The notes: generated from the letters alone by a model not told the origin. 64,000 bases of DNA from Ustilaginoidea virens (GCF_000687475.1 NC_057316.1:4588001-4652000), one strand, 5' to 3'; shown: positions 1-10,196, counted from the first letter of the stretch. Numbers and translations: made by a program.

Positions 1-1518
1 TTGGCACGTCATGTCCCTCTACGATTTTGGAGCTCGATTTCTGATCAATTTTTGATCAATTTTTGATCAACTGTTGAGCTAGAGACCAACCAAATGGCTG
101 ACAAACCTGAATCACCAACTCCAAGTCCCTCTGCAGCCAGAAGAGGCTCTACCCGGTTGTCGTGTTGAACCGCATGACACGACTCAGCTTGTCTGCGTGA
201 GGAGCTGTCGCTTCTACTGCAAGAAACGAATGAACATCGCACCCGGCATCATTGGCCTGGACGCTCTGTGGCACTTGAGCTCGTAATATCAGCTGCGAGT
301 CGAGTCGGAGACTGTGCAGCTTCTACAAGATACTACATCAGGAGAAGCCATCATTGCCATCATCGGCACGCCCCCCAGCGCAAAAGCTTTGTCGCGAGGC
401 TGGCAGCTCACATTGCCGCGTTTTGCTCTCAACTGCCATCCATTGGACGTCTGGTATCACTCACGACATTCATTCCCATCCATTCCCGCCGTGCATTGCC
501 CCGGCGGTCTTTCTTCGACGTCTCGGCCTTACGTGCTTTGGCCTCGGATACCTTACTTGCCACCAGAGTTTGGGATGCGGGAGCTTGGATGACCCTTCCA
601 CACCTGCCAAGGTGCTACTATTGGAACGGGAGTGTTCCCAGTCCGCCGGTTCTGGGAGCCGACGCTCTAGCTTCCGCCAAAAGCAGCGCGTGGTTAATGC
701 AAATGTCCCACGGGAGTACAAGACTTTGCGCGAAGCCGTCCAACCTTGTACCCGGATTCTCGCCAACTCAAGTCGTTTGCCCCATCAAAATGAACTTCAA
801 AGCATGCCCTGCTTCAAGGACGTTCGCTACTTTATTCTGTTCCGTCGCAGGGAAAGCAAGGTTCGTGTGTTGAACGAACCTATACTTTTTGACCAGGGCC
901 AAGTACTCCGGGCAATACTCCGGGCAGCACTACCGGCAATCCCTCCATTGCACATGATAACGCAATGGCCATGACCCGTATACTCGGGCAACTGCTGAGC
1001 ATCTGCCGAGCACGGTGCCATTTTCCGCGAGAAGAGGCTCATGCTTTCCGGGCCGCATTGTCCACAGCCTCCAGGCGGCGGCTGACCCTGCCTGTTATTG
1101 GTGCCTCTGTACAGATTCTCGGACCCTCTGGCGAGTTGTGCCACGGCGCTAAAGAACCTCAGTTCGCCATCCGTGGCCGACCTAAGAGAGAGTTTTGGCT
1201 TTAGGACGAGCCGCTCCCACTGGAGGTTGGGGAGACGGACAAAAGCCCCGTGAAGTGCACGGAAAAGTGTCATGTCCATATTGCTGGTTCCGGGACAAGA
1301 ACGAAAAGGGAAAAGCCTAGCGCCCAGGGGAGTGTTGGAGGGTTCAGCTTCCATGTGCTTCATCTCGTTTTCTCAAGTGAGGCTCGGCAAACCGCTGAGC
1401 CGCGCCAATGATGCCTACCCCCGTGAGGTCCCCGGTACGCGATGAAGGAGCGCCTGCGCCGGCGTTTCTTGCGCGCCATGTCTCCGCATTGTTGAAGGGT
1501 GGAAGGAGGGTACAGGTC
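1..1518. other. GC-richer flanking DNA, no gene called
   Basis: This stretch has balanced base composition, ordinary CpA/TpG content and no RIP look, unlike everything to its right. It has several overlapping open frames on both strands (for example plus 268-873 and 354-974, minus 827-1363). They overlap one another, show no motif I recognise and have no clear start context, so most or all are probably chance frames in GC-rich DNA. A short plus frame starts at 93 and stops after about two dozen codons. It could be a first exon, but I see no convincing splice pattern. An 11-bp unit (TGATCAATTTT) is repeated about 2.6 times at 42-70. Most likely it is the edge of a normal gene-bearing isochore or an old decayed element without RIP. 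Confidence 0.5.
42..70. repeat. 11-bp tandem repeat, 2.6 copies
   Basis: TGATCAATTTT starts at 42 and 53, and a partial third unit starts at 64. Each unit contains the palindrome TGATCA. No function can be inferred. Confidence 0.75.
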
Positions 1519-1586
1519 AACCGACCTGTGTCCCCCCCTTGTCATCCGACCCCCCCATAATAACTTAACTGACCTGACCATTGCTA
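1519..1586 (+). repeat. Left terminal inverted repeat
   Basis: It begins AACCGACCTGTGTCC, has two C-runs and ends GACCTGACCATTGCT. It pairs with 10123-10190 at all but a handful of positions, mostly transitions. Just outside, ACAGGTC at 1512-1518 makes a local dyad with GACCTGT at 1523-1529. Confidence 0.8.
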
Positions 1587-1634
1587 TGGGCTATACTCTT
1601 AATATAATTGGTTTATTAGGGAATAGTGGGTCAG

Positions 1635-2825
1635 GTCACTTTATATAGAAAACTATATAGAGAAGTACTTTCTCTAATATTTGACTAGGTTCTTAAATAA
1701 GGGTACCTAGTAAAAGAAATTAAAGAAGTTACTTTCCTTAGAAAATATAGAGAGAAGTACTTTCTCTGCTATTTTATTAGGTTCTTACGTAAGGGTACCT
1801 AGTAAAAATATTAAAGAAGTCACTTTATATGTCAAATGTTTTCGCCTGCTAAGATAATGCAGTATGCGAAGGATAAAGGCAGTGGAATGGTAAAATCGCA
1901 GTAAGGTAAAGTAACGGCACAGATAAGATACAAGACTAAGGCGTAGGGACAATCTGATGTGCATTAATTCTGCATACTTGCTTGCATGCATACATCCATA
2001 CATTCCTTCCCACTATTTGGGTAGGAATATCTAGGGATTTAAATACATAATATTCCAACATAGAACATCCCTAGTGAAATCAATCTGACGTAAATATCCT
2101 GACCATACTGTGATATCATAGATATGTGGCGAAATGTGCATTTGTAGTGCATCGAGATTTGCGACGATAAAGTAGTGTGATCAATTTGTGATGTATTATA
2201 CATTTGCGCGTAAGGGAATGTGTGTAAGTATTGGGTACTCAACTTTACTAGCAGCCGCCATATAAATATAAGTACTGAATACTTAATACTTTTTTCAATC
2301 TGATGATGCGGCGATGCGTAAGAATTGTCGGCGATTAATATCCAAAAATAATAAAATAAAATAACAAATAATTTCATTCTGACATTATATAGAAAATAAT
2401 ATAGGAAAGTACTTTTTCTACTATTTTTTAGGATCTATAGTGGGGGTACCTAGTAAAAGAAGTTAAAGAAGTCACTTTCTATAGAAATATATATATAAAG
2501 GTACCTCTTTTTCTATACCTAGTACCTAGGTACTAGGTACTTAGTAGAAATATAAGAAGTCACTTTATATAGAAAAATATATATAAAAGTACTTACTCTA
2601 TGTATAGTACCTAAGGACCTAGGTATCTACCTAATAAAAGAAAGGAGGTCACTTTCTATAGAAAAGTCTATATAAAGGTACTTTATCTACTTTTAATATT
2701 AGGTTCTTAGGTAGGGATACCTAGTAAAAACATAAGGGAAGTCACTTACTATAGAAAAGTATATATAAAGATACTTATAGTCTAGTGGCTACTATAGATT
2801 AAAGGATCTACTACTATTTATTAGC
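1635..2825 (+). repeat. ~90-bp direct repeat array, about 7 units
   Basis: Units start with GTCACTTTATATAGAAAA or a close variant at 1635, 1728, 1819 (resuming at 2385 after an insert), 2471, 2559, 2648 and 2741, with periods of 88-93 bp. Each unit runs through an AAGTACTTTCTCT block, then GGTTCTTA, then GGGTACCTAGTAAAA. The array fills most of the TIR element. No coding potential is evident. Confidence 0.75.
1831..2384. mobile_element. MITE-like 554-bp insert
   Basis: It interrupts the third unit of the ~90-bp array. The uninterrupted units read straight through CACTTTATATAGAAAA, whereas here TTATAT occurs on both sides (1825-1830 and 2385-2390), which fits a 6-bp target duplication. The ends are short inverted repeats, GTCAAATG on the left and CATTCTGAC on the right. 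Base composition is unlike the RIPed elements. A 112-codon minus frame (2039-2377) has no recognisable domain and is probably chance. The superfamily is not assignable. Confidence 0.5.
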
Positions 2826-2830
2826 GTATC

Positions 2831-3177
2831 TGTCGGAATCGCTGTCGCAAGGTGCCCAATTGGGCACATTGCGACGGATGTGCCGCGCACACCCGTTGCG
2901 CACGATGTGGCCACTTTGGCCACTTTTGCCCCTTTGCCCCTGTGCCCCTGAGCCCGGTAGGGCACGCGGGCAGTCCGGCCCGACCGCGCCGATACACGTG
3001 ACTACAGCACGCACAAAAAGGCTATATCGTGTAATTACTCTTTTGCTTCCTTTCTTTCCTCTTAGTTAGTCAGTCATAATCAAAGAAGTAATCATACCTT
3101 TAACCGGTGACCTCACGGTATATAATACCACGCGCGCGACCCTACGTATAACTGGGTACCCTAAGTTTATATCAACA
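2831..3177 (+). repeat. 5' LTR of copia A1
   Basis: It runs from TGTCGGAATCGC to TATATCAACA. It contains the GC-rich palindrome TGCCCAATTGGGCA, a CGCGCGCGACC block near the 3' end and polypyrimidine TTGCTTCCTTTCTTTCC. It differs from its 3' partner only by transitions as far as I can see. A 66-69 codon open frame inside it recurs in other LTR copies and is not a gene. Confidence 0.92.
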
Positions 3178-3640
3178 CTGATCAATAGTGATAGACACCA
3201 CTCATAGGATTATATCCCGCAAAAAATAGTATATTATAGATTAGCAAGATTACTCTCGAAGAGACGATTTCTATTGCAAATCGTGCTAATCAGGAAGGCA
3301 GATAACCTATTCCGTTAAACGGTTATGCTGCTAACTAATTAGAAGAACGATATAGACCTCTTCCACCTCCGTCTATCACGAAGGAAGAAAATATACTAAC
3401 TATCACGATCTTTAAAGATACCCTTAGTATATATAGGAGGCGGCTGACCTATTCTATTGAATGGTCTGCTGCTAACTATAGGAGGCAAATAACCTATTCC
3501 ATTGAATAGTTACCTTGCTAACTAACCCCTTCTTTTCTTTCTTTTATCCTACCCCTATAGATAAAAGCCCTTATCGAATCTTACACTCCTTACAAGAGTG
3601 AATATTACACTCCTTGCAATACATCCCCCCTTTTAAACCC
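3178..3640 (+). promoter_or_regulatory. Copia A1 leader with three hairpin-type repeats
   Basis: The untranslated leader lies between the 5' LTR and gag. A ~40-bp motif built on GGAGGC-GATAACCTATTC-ATTGAA-GGTTA-GCTGCTAACTA occurs near 3294-3335, 3436-3475 and 3480-3516. The first copy holds the dyad TAACC...GGTTA around CCGTTAAACGG. The same repeats occur in reverse in copy A3 (about 54300-54530), so they belong to the family. A structural or packaging role is only a guess. Confidence 0.55.
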
Positions 3641-5990
3641 TCCTCTCAATACTATAGTACGATTACGATCATTAATATCATAACCGGCACTACCTAAAAG
3701 GTTATAGCGATTTGCCCCCTTACTCGATAACAATTAGGCTACTGCAATAGAGCTAATTACCCCTGATGCCACTACTGTGGCATTATATAACCGCCTGGCC
3801 TTCTTGATCTATATCTATAAGAAGGATTATATTATTAATAACGACCTATGGGAACTATTCTACGAAGACTATAGTGAATAGGATAAATAACTATTTAACC
3901 GCATTAATCCTCTATTCCTATGCGAATTCCGTATATACCTACGGGATCACGGCGTATATATCGGAGCATCAGGCTCCATTATAATACCTACCTTAATGGA
4001 ATGCCTTTAATAACAATAGAACCCTAAATAGCCTTAAGAAGAGATCGACCGTCAGCTAGGCCGTAAGATATTCCAATTACGACTTAACCTTTATAGGGAA
4101 GCATTAGTACCTATCGGCAATTTCGACGAGGAAGTCACAGGCTTATAGAATTCATTACGAGCACCTACCATAGTAAGGCCCTTAAGAAGATCCTTACAAG
4201 CTTCAATAATAAAGGACTTTATAATACCAAAGGTAGTATGATTATAATTATAATAACCTATTATCCCCCCCTCTATATCAAAAAAGCCTCTTACCCCTAC
4301 CCTTACTAAAAAAGATAGGGGCTGATCCTAATAACGAAAAGGGAAGACGCCTATCTACAATAGGTTGCTATTCGAATCAGGGGAAAGCTCCCGCTAATAA
4401 TAATATATAACAGCCGAAGATTATAGCCCGACCGACTAAATACTATACCCTAGGGGTTATACCCCTAGCCGGGCTAGCCGAAGCGGCTATCTTAATACCC
4501 CTTAAGGTCATAATATACCCAATAGAGCTCGGGTTATAGGCCCCGATAATATACTTCCTTTAATAGAAGACCCTAATAATAATACCCTCCAAGCTAATAC
4601 CGCCCCTAATGCCAAATATCACGAATCGCGGTATCGCGGCCTATAGGCCTAAACGCCTCATCTAATAATGCCAAAAATAGGCATGGTACCCAGCCCTTCC
4701 TATTAATATCGCCCTACCCAGGCCGATAAATAGACGGTTTTAATAGGAAGACCGGTAAACCTAGACCGACCCGGGTTATAAGATAACCCAGCTAAAGATC
4801 CCGCCAGCCTACTATAAGGCTACCGATAAGCCGTTCCAGAATACCCTCTAGAATACCCCTAAAAAGATTATACCCAATAAGGGTTTAGCCAAAAAGATTA
4901 TTCCTAAACCGGATTTAATAATATATCGAAGAAGATATCTAACCTCCTCTATAGCTACTATATAGAGGATAGATATAGCGGCAAAATAGATAATTTTATT
5001 GTACTAAAAGTCATCTCTTTTAAGAGCAAGTGCCGCCTATTAAGATTACCCAATAATATATTCGCCAGAGCCTTTTAAATCATACTTATTAGCGATACTA
5101 AGATATATTATTTTAATAATATCAAATGCATTTGTAATACCCTTACTTTTAACGATATAGTCCACAAAGTCAAAAGCTATTTCGAAAATAAAAGCATAAA
5201 GCAATTCTATTTATACCATTAGAACAGAATAATACTCTAATTAACTATCGCGAAATATCCCAATAAATTAAAGCTAGAATGCCTTAATATCCTATTAGAA
5301 GAACTTTAACGCCTATATTATAGTCTTTTTCCCCCCTTTATAGCAGATATAGAGTTTTACCGATAAGTCCTTAATGCTATAAGGGATACCCCTAAGTATA
5401 GCCAGGCACTATATCGATATATCCCTATATTCGAAGGCCTCGCCACTAACCTATAGCAATCCCTTTCTATCAATAAGACTACCTATATGACTCAATAGCA
5501 TTATTTCCTTTAATAATAGCCTTAGCAATATTAGGATATTAAAGATATTAATATCGCTAATAATATAGCATTATTTACAGATCGTAGATACAGTTAATCC
5601 TATAGCCGGTATTAATGCCCCTAACGATATAGACCCCCTTAATGCCACTTTAAATAGAATCGCACCCTTCCTATTAGGCCCCGTTAAAAAAGATGCTTCA
5701 TTTACAATAAAATAAGGTATTAATTATCTAACTATTCTGCCAAAGAGCAATAAGAATTAAAGGACCAATAGATAAAGAACCGATCCCATTATACTACCCC
5801 TAATAATAAGAAATTCTATATTTTCTTATAGGAATATAAAGAGCCCGGCCCTTAAGGCCTTAAAGAAGAAGATATAGAGGCTAACCTTAACGATATTATC
5901 GGTAATATCGAGGTAATAATAGCAAAGGATACAAACTAGGATATAGAAAATACTACTATACTGCAAATTATAGCCACTTAGTATTTCCTA
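3640..5990 (+). pseudogene. gag remnant of copia A1
   Basis: Reading past TAG/TAA stops gives a Gag-like frame that matches copies A2 and A3, with blocks such as LFNRINPLFLCEFRIYLRD near 3890. The zinc knuckle lies at 5694-5735. The first Cys survives (CFIYNK), but two later positions that are Cys in the family read Tyr (TGC to TAC) and a Trp codon reads TAA. This is the pattern RIP leaves. The start codon is not recoverable with confidence. Not functional. Confidence 0.7.
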
Positions 5991-6059
5991 GCCCTTAGTA
6001 ATAACCTATCACTAATATTATCTATCGAGATATTATAAGCCCTATAAGATAAATCGTGC

Positions 6060-6490
6060 CGATACGCCTTTTTATAGATTAACCCCTTCTAAATACCCTT
6101 ACCACTACTAGACCGTAATTCTGCCTTTCTAAAAGAAGAACAATATAGTAACCATACCTTCCGCAGAATCCTACCAGATACTAATACTTCCGGCCTATTA
6201 ACAGCAGGCCTAGGTCAAGCAAAGGCCCTAATGCAATTAATAAAGACCCTAACTATCGAGATAACTGATAAAAAGCATATAGTGAACTTTAGTATAAGCT
6301 CCGCTATATCCTCTAGTATATTAAATATCCCGACGATATTCGGCAATATCCCCTTCTATATTCTTAATAGCAGTACCCCCTTCCTATATTCTATCACAGA
6401 TATAGATAGGATAGGCGTAAAGCTTAATAATATTAATAACCTATTAATCCAAAGGGATATTAAGGTCCCTATTATTAGGAAATAGAGATA
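6060..6490 (+). pseudogene. Aspartic protease remnant of copia A1
   Basis: The catalytic block reads ILPDTNTSGL at 6165-6195, where the retroviral-type protease has D-[ST]-G. The glycine has become Asn, so activity is lost. The C-terminal half is open from 6231 to 6485 and carries the flap-side conserved blocks IPTIFGNIPFYILN and STPFLYSITDIDRIGV. It is homologous to the longer open piece in A2 (45453-45845 minus). It leads directly into the integrase. Confidence 0.8.
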
Positions 6491-7700
6491 TCTATAGTAG
6501 ACTCTCAATGCCATAGATACTATAGCCTTCTATCTATCGTTATAGGAGATCTATTAACTATATTATCAATTCGGGCACCCTTCTATTAATAAGCTTTATA
6601 AATTACTTTAGCAGGCTAGTTATAATAATATTAACCGCAGTATTATCGAAAGCATTACCCATATATGCCATCAATACTAAATGAACGCAAAAGCACCCAG
6701 CCAATTTAAATTCATACTCAAAAATAACGATACCAGCTAATTTAACTATAAAATTATTATCGATATCCTTTATATTAATAATCGGCCGGTATTACATATT
6801 ATAGATACCGCAATAAGCTTCCAGGCAGCTAGGTTCCTTAATCTATAAAGATAAAAGGCCTAAGATATTTAGAATACCCTCAAAGAATGCTAGATTAATA
6901 CCTATCTTAGCCTGCCGGACTAGATAGTTTATAATACCGGACCCAACTTCGCTTCTGCCGAATTCCATTATAATACCCGGCTTTTATCTATTAATATAGA
7001 TGAAATTCCTATAGAAGCCCATAATAGTATTAGCAAAGTCGAGAGATATTATACCCTATTACGCAAAGCCTATACTATTATTAATGAAGAAGTAGGCGAC
7101 CTATTAACAAGGGAACAGAAACTATAGCTAGCTATTAAAGCCGTCAACGATTCTACTAGGCCTAACGGCCTAATACCCATATTACTAGTCTTTAAAGCGT
7201 ATCCCCAATTTATAGATAACTCACCTCCTAGCTTATTAGTATTATAATGCGCCTTAACGTTACGAAAGGCTACTAATAAAGCTAGGAAATGCCTCGCTAA
7301 GCGATAAGTTCATAATGCCCTTACCTAACGGAACGGCCTAGATATATAGCCTATCCACCGACTACCCCTATAGTCCGACGTATAGGTATAGAGAGAAAAG
7401 GGTGGATAGCACGGGCCGTACCGGCTAATTAGCCTCGATAGTGAGACCTATATTATATAGATGCCATATAGCCCCATTAAGTTCCGGTTAACGGTCGTTA
7501 AACCTTATAACCACGATTTTAATAGCGATCCTACTGCCGATGATGCCGAAGATATCGTTTATACTAAAGGACCGGCCCGCCCCGGCCGGATAAAAGTCAG
7601 GATACCGGCTATAGCCGCACCTCCAGCCGCGATAACACCTGCAGCCGTAATATATCTATCACTAGTAAGGGTGGTATCCGTCGTTATAATCAATAAAGAC
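6490..7700 (+). pseudogene. Integrase remnant of copia A1
   Basis: The HHCC zinc region reads HICHQYQMNAKAPS near 6660. The DDE core follows: the first Asp is in IIIDILYINNRPVLH (about 6755), the second Asp is changed to Asn in IVYNTGPNF (about 6928), and the Glu is kept in VERYYTLLRKAY (about 7040). The C-terminal part MPYSPIKFRLTVVKPYN (7461-7510) and an Ala/Pro-rich linker to about 7640 are open. Many TAG stops replace Trp/Gln. It is the same frame layout as A2, A3 and A4. Confidence 0.8.
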
Positions 7701-8900
7701 TAAAAAGAAGCTCTCGTTAATATTATAGCTTCTAATACCATTATTAATATCTCTTTCCTAACCGCGAAAGAGCAAGCCGACCTATAGTTTACTAGCTAAT
7801 TACGCCGGAAAGGGAAGATAATAATCCTAGGAGCCCCCTTCGAATAGTCTAACCATATAGAGATAGAAGCGTTATAAGCCCATAAGGTATTCCGATTTAT
7901 TACCTTTAATATCGGCAAATATAGAGCCTATCGCCTCTTTAACTTACGTATAGTACGAGAGATTAAGGGCAAAGGCATAGATACGCCATATAAGAAGTCA
8001 CGACTTATAATATAAGGTCACAGTAATAATAAAAAGCAATTAATATTAACTTAATTACCTATAATCTAACGGGCTAGTCAACGGCTACTTATATCATTAG
8101 CCTTATCACTATAACGCTCTCACGGCTTATTCCTCTAGATACATAATATTATATAGGCTTACATATAATTATCAACCACCCTCAATCGGTCGATTATCGC
8201 CAAATTACCTAAGCAAATAGCTTACTAATACCCTAATAATATAATTATAGAAGTGGTGAAGCCACTATACAGAATAGCTAAGGTAGGCACCCACTAGTGG
8301 GCGATATACTTCCGGCACCATCGCGAGAAGCTAGGCATAACTACTTCAACCTATAACCCCTATTTGCTGATATCCACTAGCGATACTAATAATACTGACG
8401 TTCCTAACTGTATTGGCGATACCGACCGCACTAACGATACTGATATTCCTAACCGTACTAGCGATACCATATGCTTCGGTATTGTAGGTATGCAGACTAA
8501 CGATACCCTTAGCTTAAGTAACGATGCCTTCTCCTAATGAGAGGAATTAGAGCTTACTAAGGCAGGCTTTAATGCCAAGCCTAAGACGAGGCTATTACTA
8601 ATTATGCCCCTAATATTCAACGGATGCATATTGATAGCTAGCAGTAATAATATGACCTTATGCTAAAAAGGTTAAAGTAAGAAGATTACGACCATCGATA
8701 AGAATACGCCTATAGCCTAGCGTAATTATATCGAACAACGCGCTCGTGGCGCTTATATGGCTACGGTCTGCCAGCCTGAGGCCTCTTTTGACCTATCTAT
8801 CGCGGCATAATACCAATAACCTAACCCTAACGATATCGCGAGGTTAAATAAGCGCCTTTAATAGCAGCATAATAACCAGGATCGTAGTCTACGGTACATC
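7700..8900 (+). pseudogene. Reverse transcriptase remnant of copia A1
   Basis: Begins near FLTAKEQADL (7755) and passes VREIKGKGIDTPYKKSRL near 7950, the fungal copia RT core. The catalytic block reads GMQTNDTL at 8487-8510; the first Asp of the family's DD pair is Asn (8499-8501). Downstream blocks EELELTKAGFNAKPKTRL and ARGAYMATVCQPEASFDLS are clear. There are frequent in-frame TAG stops. The enzyme is dead. Confidence 0.85.
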
Positions 8901-9470
8901 AATTTGGCCCTTAATATAGCTAAGATCTTTATATTTATTAACGGATCCTTTGCCAACAATAAAGATTTAAGCTCCTAGATTAGTTACGTAATTATACTAG
9001 GGAATAAGATAGATACTGCGAATAATGCCTTCCAGCTGACCGGTAACATTATTACTTATAGCTCTACAAAGAGTAAGCATATAACGCATAGCATACTCGC
9101 TTCGGAGCTATACAGCATAGTACAAGGGGTCGATATCGTATACGCGATAGGTACGACCCTTAATATAATTACCAGTAGGCTAGGATTACCGAAGATCCCT
9201 ACTATTATATATATAGATTCTTTTTCGTTATACGAATACCTTATTAAGCTAGGCACTACGAAAGAGAAGAGGCTTATAATAGATATCATAGCCTTACGAC
9301 AATCATACGAGCGCCAGGAAATCTATAAGATTTGCTAGATTAATAGGAATGATAACCTCGCCGATATAATAACTAAGGGAACGCTAAATAAAGCCCTTAA
9401 GACCTTCGTCGACTATAATCAGGCTATTATACATATGGAAAGGTAGGTAAAGAGGCCGGTTAATATCTAA
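8900..9470 (+). pseudogene. RNase H remnant of copia A1
   Basis: The first catalytic Asp block reads FINGSFANNKDL (about 8933-8970), Asp changed to Asn. Later blocks SFSLYEYLIKLGTTKEKR and IIALRQSYER (9220-9310) are well kept, followed by a DNLADIITKGTLNKAL tail, the usual C-terminus of the copia RNase H domain. The same domain can be read in A2, A3 and A4. It carries stops. Confidence 0.85.
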
Positions 9471-9756
9471 CTGAATTTAGGTATAATTAGTAATATCATA
9501 GGTGGCAAGTATATAGATTTTCCTATGTTCAATATTGTGTATAATGCTGCTTTTACTGCGTTTACTGCTGCCCCTTTTTGCCCCTTTATTTTGGCTGCGA
9601 TATTCAACATACCGGCTATACGGTATAAGGCCGCGCGGCGCAATAGCATTATCGGCGGCACAACCTGCCGAGACCGCGCCGCACTTTTCTTTCTATATAT
9701 ACGCCTTATATCCTAGCGATTCCGATATTTGCTTCTATAAAAAGAGAAGCTGCCAG
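9470..9756 (+). other. 3' untranslated segment of copia A1 with PPT and hairpin
   Basis: Between RNase H and the 3' LTR. It contains a GC-rich patch (about 9625-9685) conserved in the minus copies. Next to the LTR, TAGCGATTCCGATA (9714-9727) is a perfect inverted copy of the first 14 nt of the LTR (9757-9770). Between them GCTTCT (9731-9736) pairs with AGAAGC (9745-9750) around ATAAAAAG. The purine run AAAAAGAGAAG is the likely polypurine tract. Confidence 0.65.
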
Positions 9757-10103
9757 TATCGGAATCGCTATCGCAAGGTGCCCAATTAGGCACATTGCGA
9801 TGGATATGCCGCGCACACCCATTGCGCACGATGTGGCCACTTTGGCCACTTTTGCCCCTTTGCCCCTATGCCCCTAAGCCCGGTAGGGCACGCGGGCAGT
9901 CCGGCCCGACCGCGCCGATACACGTGACTACGGCACGCACAAAAAGGCCATATCGTGTAATTACTCTTTTGCTTCCTTTCTTTCCTCTTAGTTAGTCAGT
10001 CATAATTAAAGAAGTAATCATACCTTTGACCGGTGACCTCACGGTACATAATACCACGCGCGCGACCCTACGTATAACTGGGTACCCCGAGTTTATATCA
10101 ACA
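9757..10103 (+). repeat. 3' LTR of copia A1
   Basis: 347 bp, from TATCGGAATCGC (TG changed to TA) to TATATCAACA. Differences from the 5' LTR are all transitions by eye (for example TTGGG/TTAGG, GCGACGG/GCGATGG). Confidence 0.92.
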
Positions 10104-10122
10104 GTATCGCTATATTAGGAAA

Positions 10123-10190
10123 GAGCATTGGTCAGGTCTGTTAAGTTATTATAGGGGGGTCGAATGACAAAGGGGGGGCATAGGTCGGTT
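10123..10190 (-). repeat. Right terminal inverted repeat
   Basis: This is the reverse complement of 1519-1586 with a few substitutions and C-run length changes. It lies 15 bp beyond the 3' LTR and target duplication of copia A1. Confidence 0.8.
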
Positions 10191-10196
10191 TATTAG

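Larger units (their letters stand above)
2831..10103 (+). mobile_element. Copia retrotransposon A1, complete but RIPed
   Basis: A full-length family A element of 7,273 bp. It has identical-length 347-bp LTRs and a perfect 5-bp target duplication, GTATC (2826-2830 and 10104-10108). The order is LTR, leader with hairpin repeats, gag, protease, integrase, RT, RNase H, LTR. Integrase before RT is the Ty1/copia order. Every frame carries many TAG/TAA stops, so it is dead. It is the only family A copy here on the plus strand and lies inside the TIR element. Confidence 0.9.
1519..10190. mobile_element. Non-coding TIR element split by copia A1
   Basis: The two ends are inverted copies of one another over about 68 bp (1519-1586 and 10123-10190). 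Copia A1 with its 5-bp duplication occupies 2831-10108. Without A1 the element would be about 1.4 kb. The interior has no coding frame I trust. It is filled by a ~90-bp repeat array and a 0.55-kb MITE-like insert. Long TIRs with a non-coding interior suggest a non-autonomous DNA transposon. No clean target duplication is visible: the left flank ends in AGGTC and the right flank is TATTAG. Copia A4 begins only 6 bp outside the right TIR, so most of the right flank lies beyond the window. Confidence 0.6.

Noticed and set aside
268..1363. Long overlapping open frames on both strands in the left flank (up to 206 codons)
   Set aside because: They shadow one another in GC-rich DNA, with no recognisable motif, domain or splice pattern; not enough to call a gene.
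2039..2377. 112-codon minus frame with hydrophobic start
   Set aside because: It is in the MITE-like insert, AT-rich, with no domain; likely chance.
2814..3069. Similar 64-69 codon open frames (also near 9795, 41997, 48815)
   Set aside because: They lie inside family A LTRs, occur on both strands and simply reflect the GC-rich LTR core staying open.
1519..10190. Helitron or Starship-type giant element
   Set aside because: There is no Rep/helicase or tyrosine recombinase frame, and the true TIRs with a non-coding interior argue against both.
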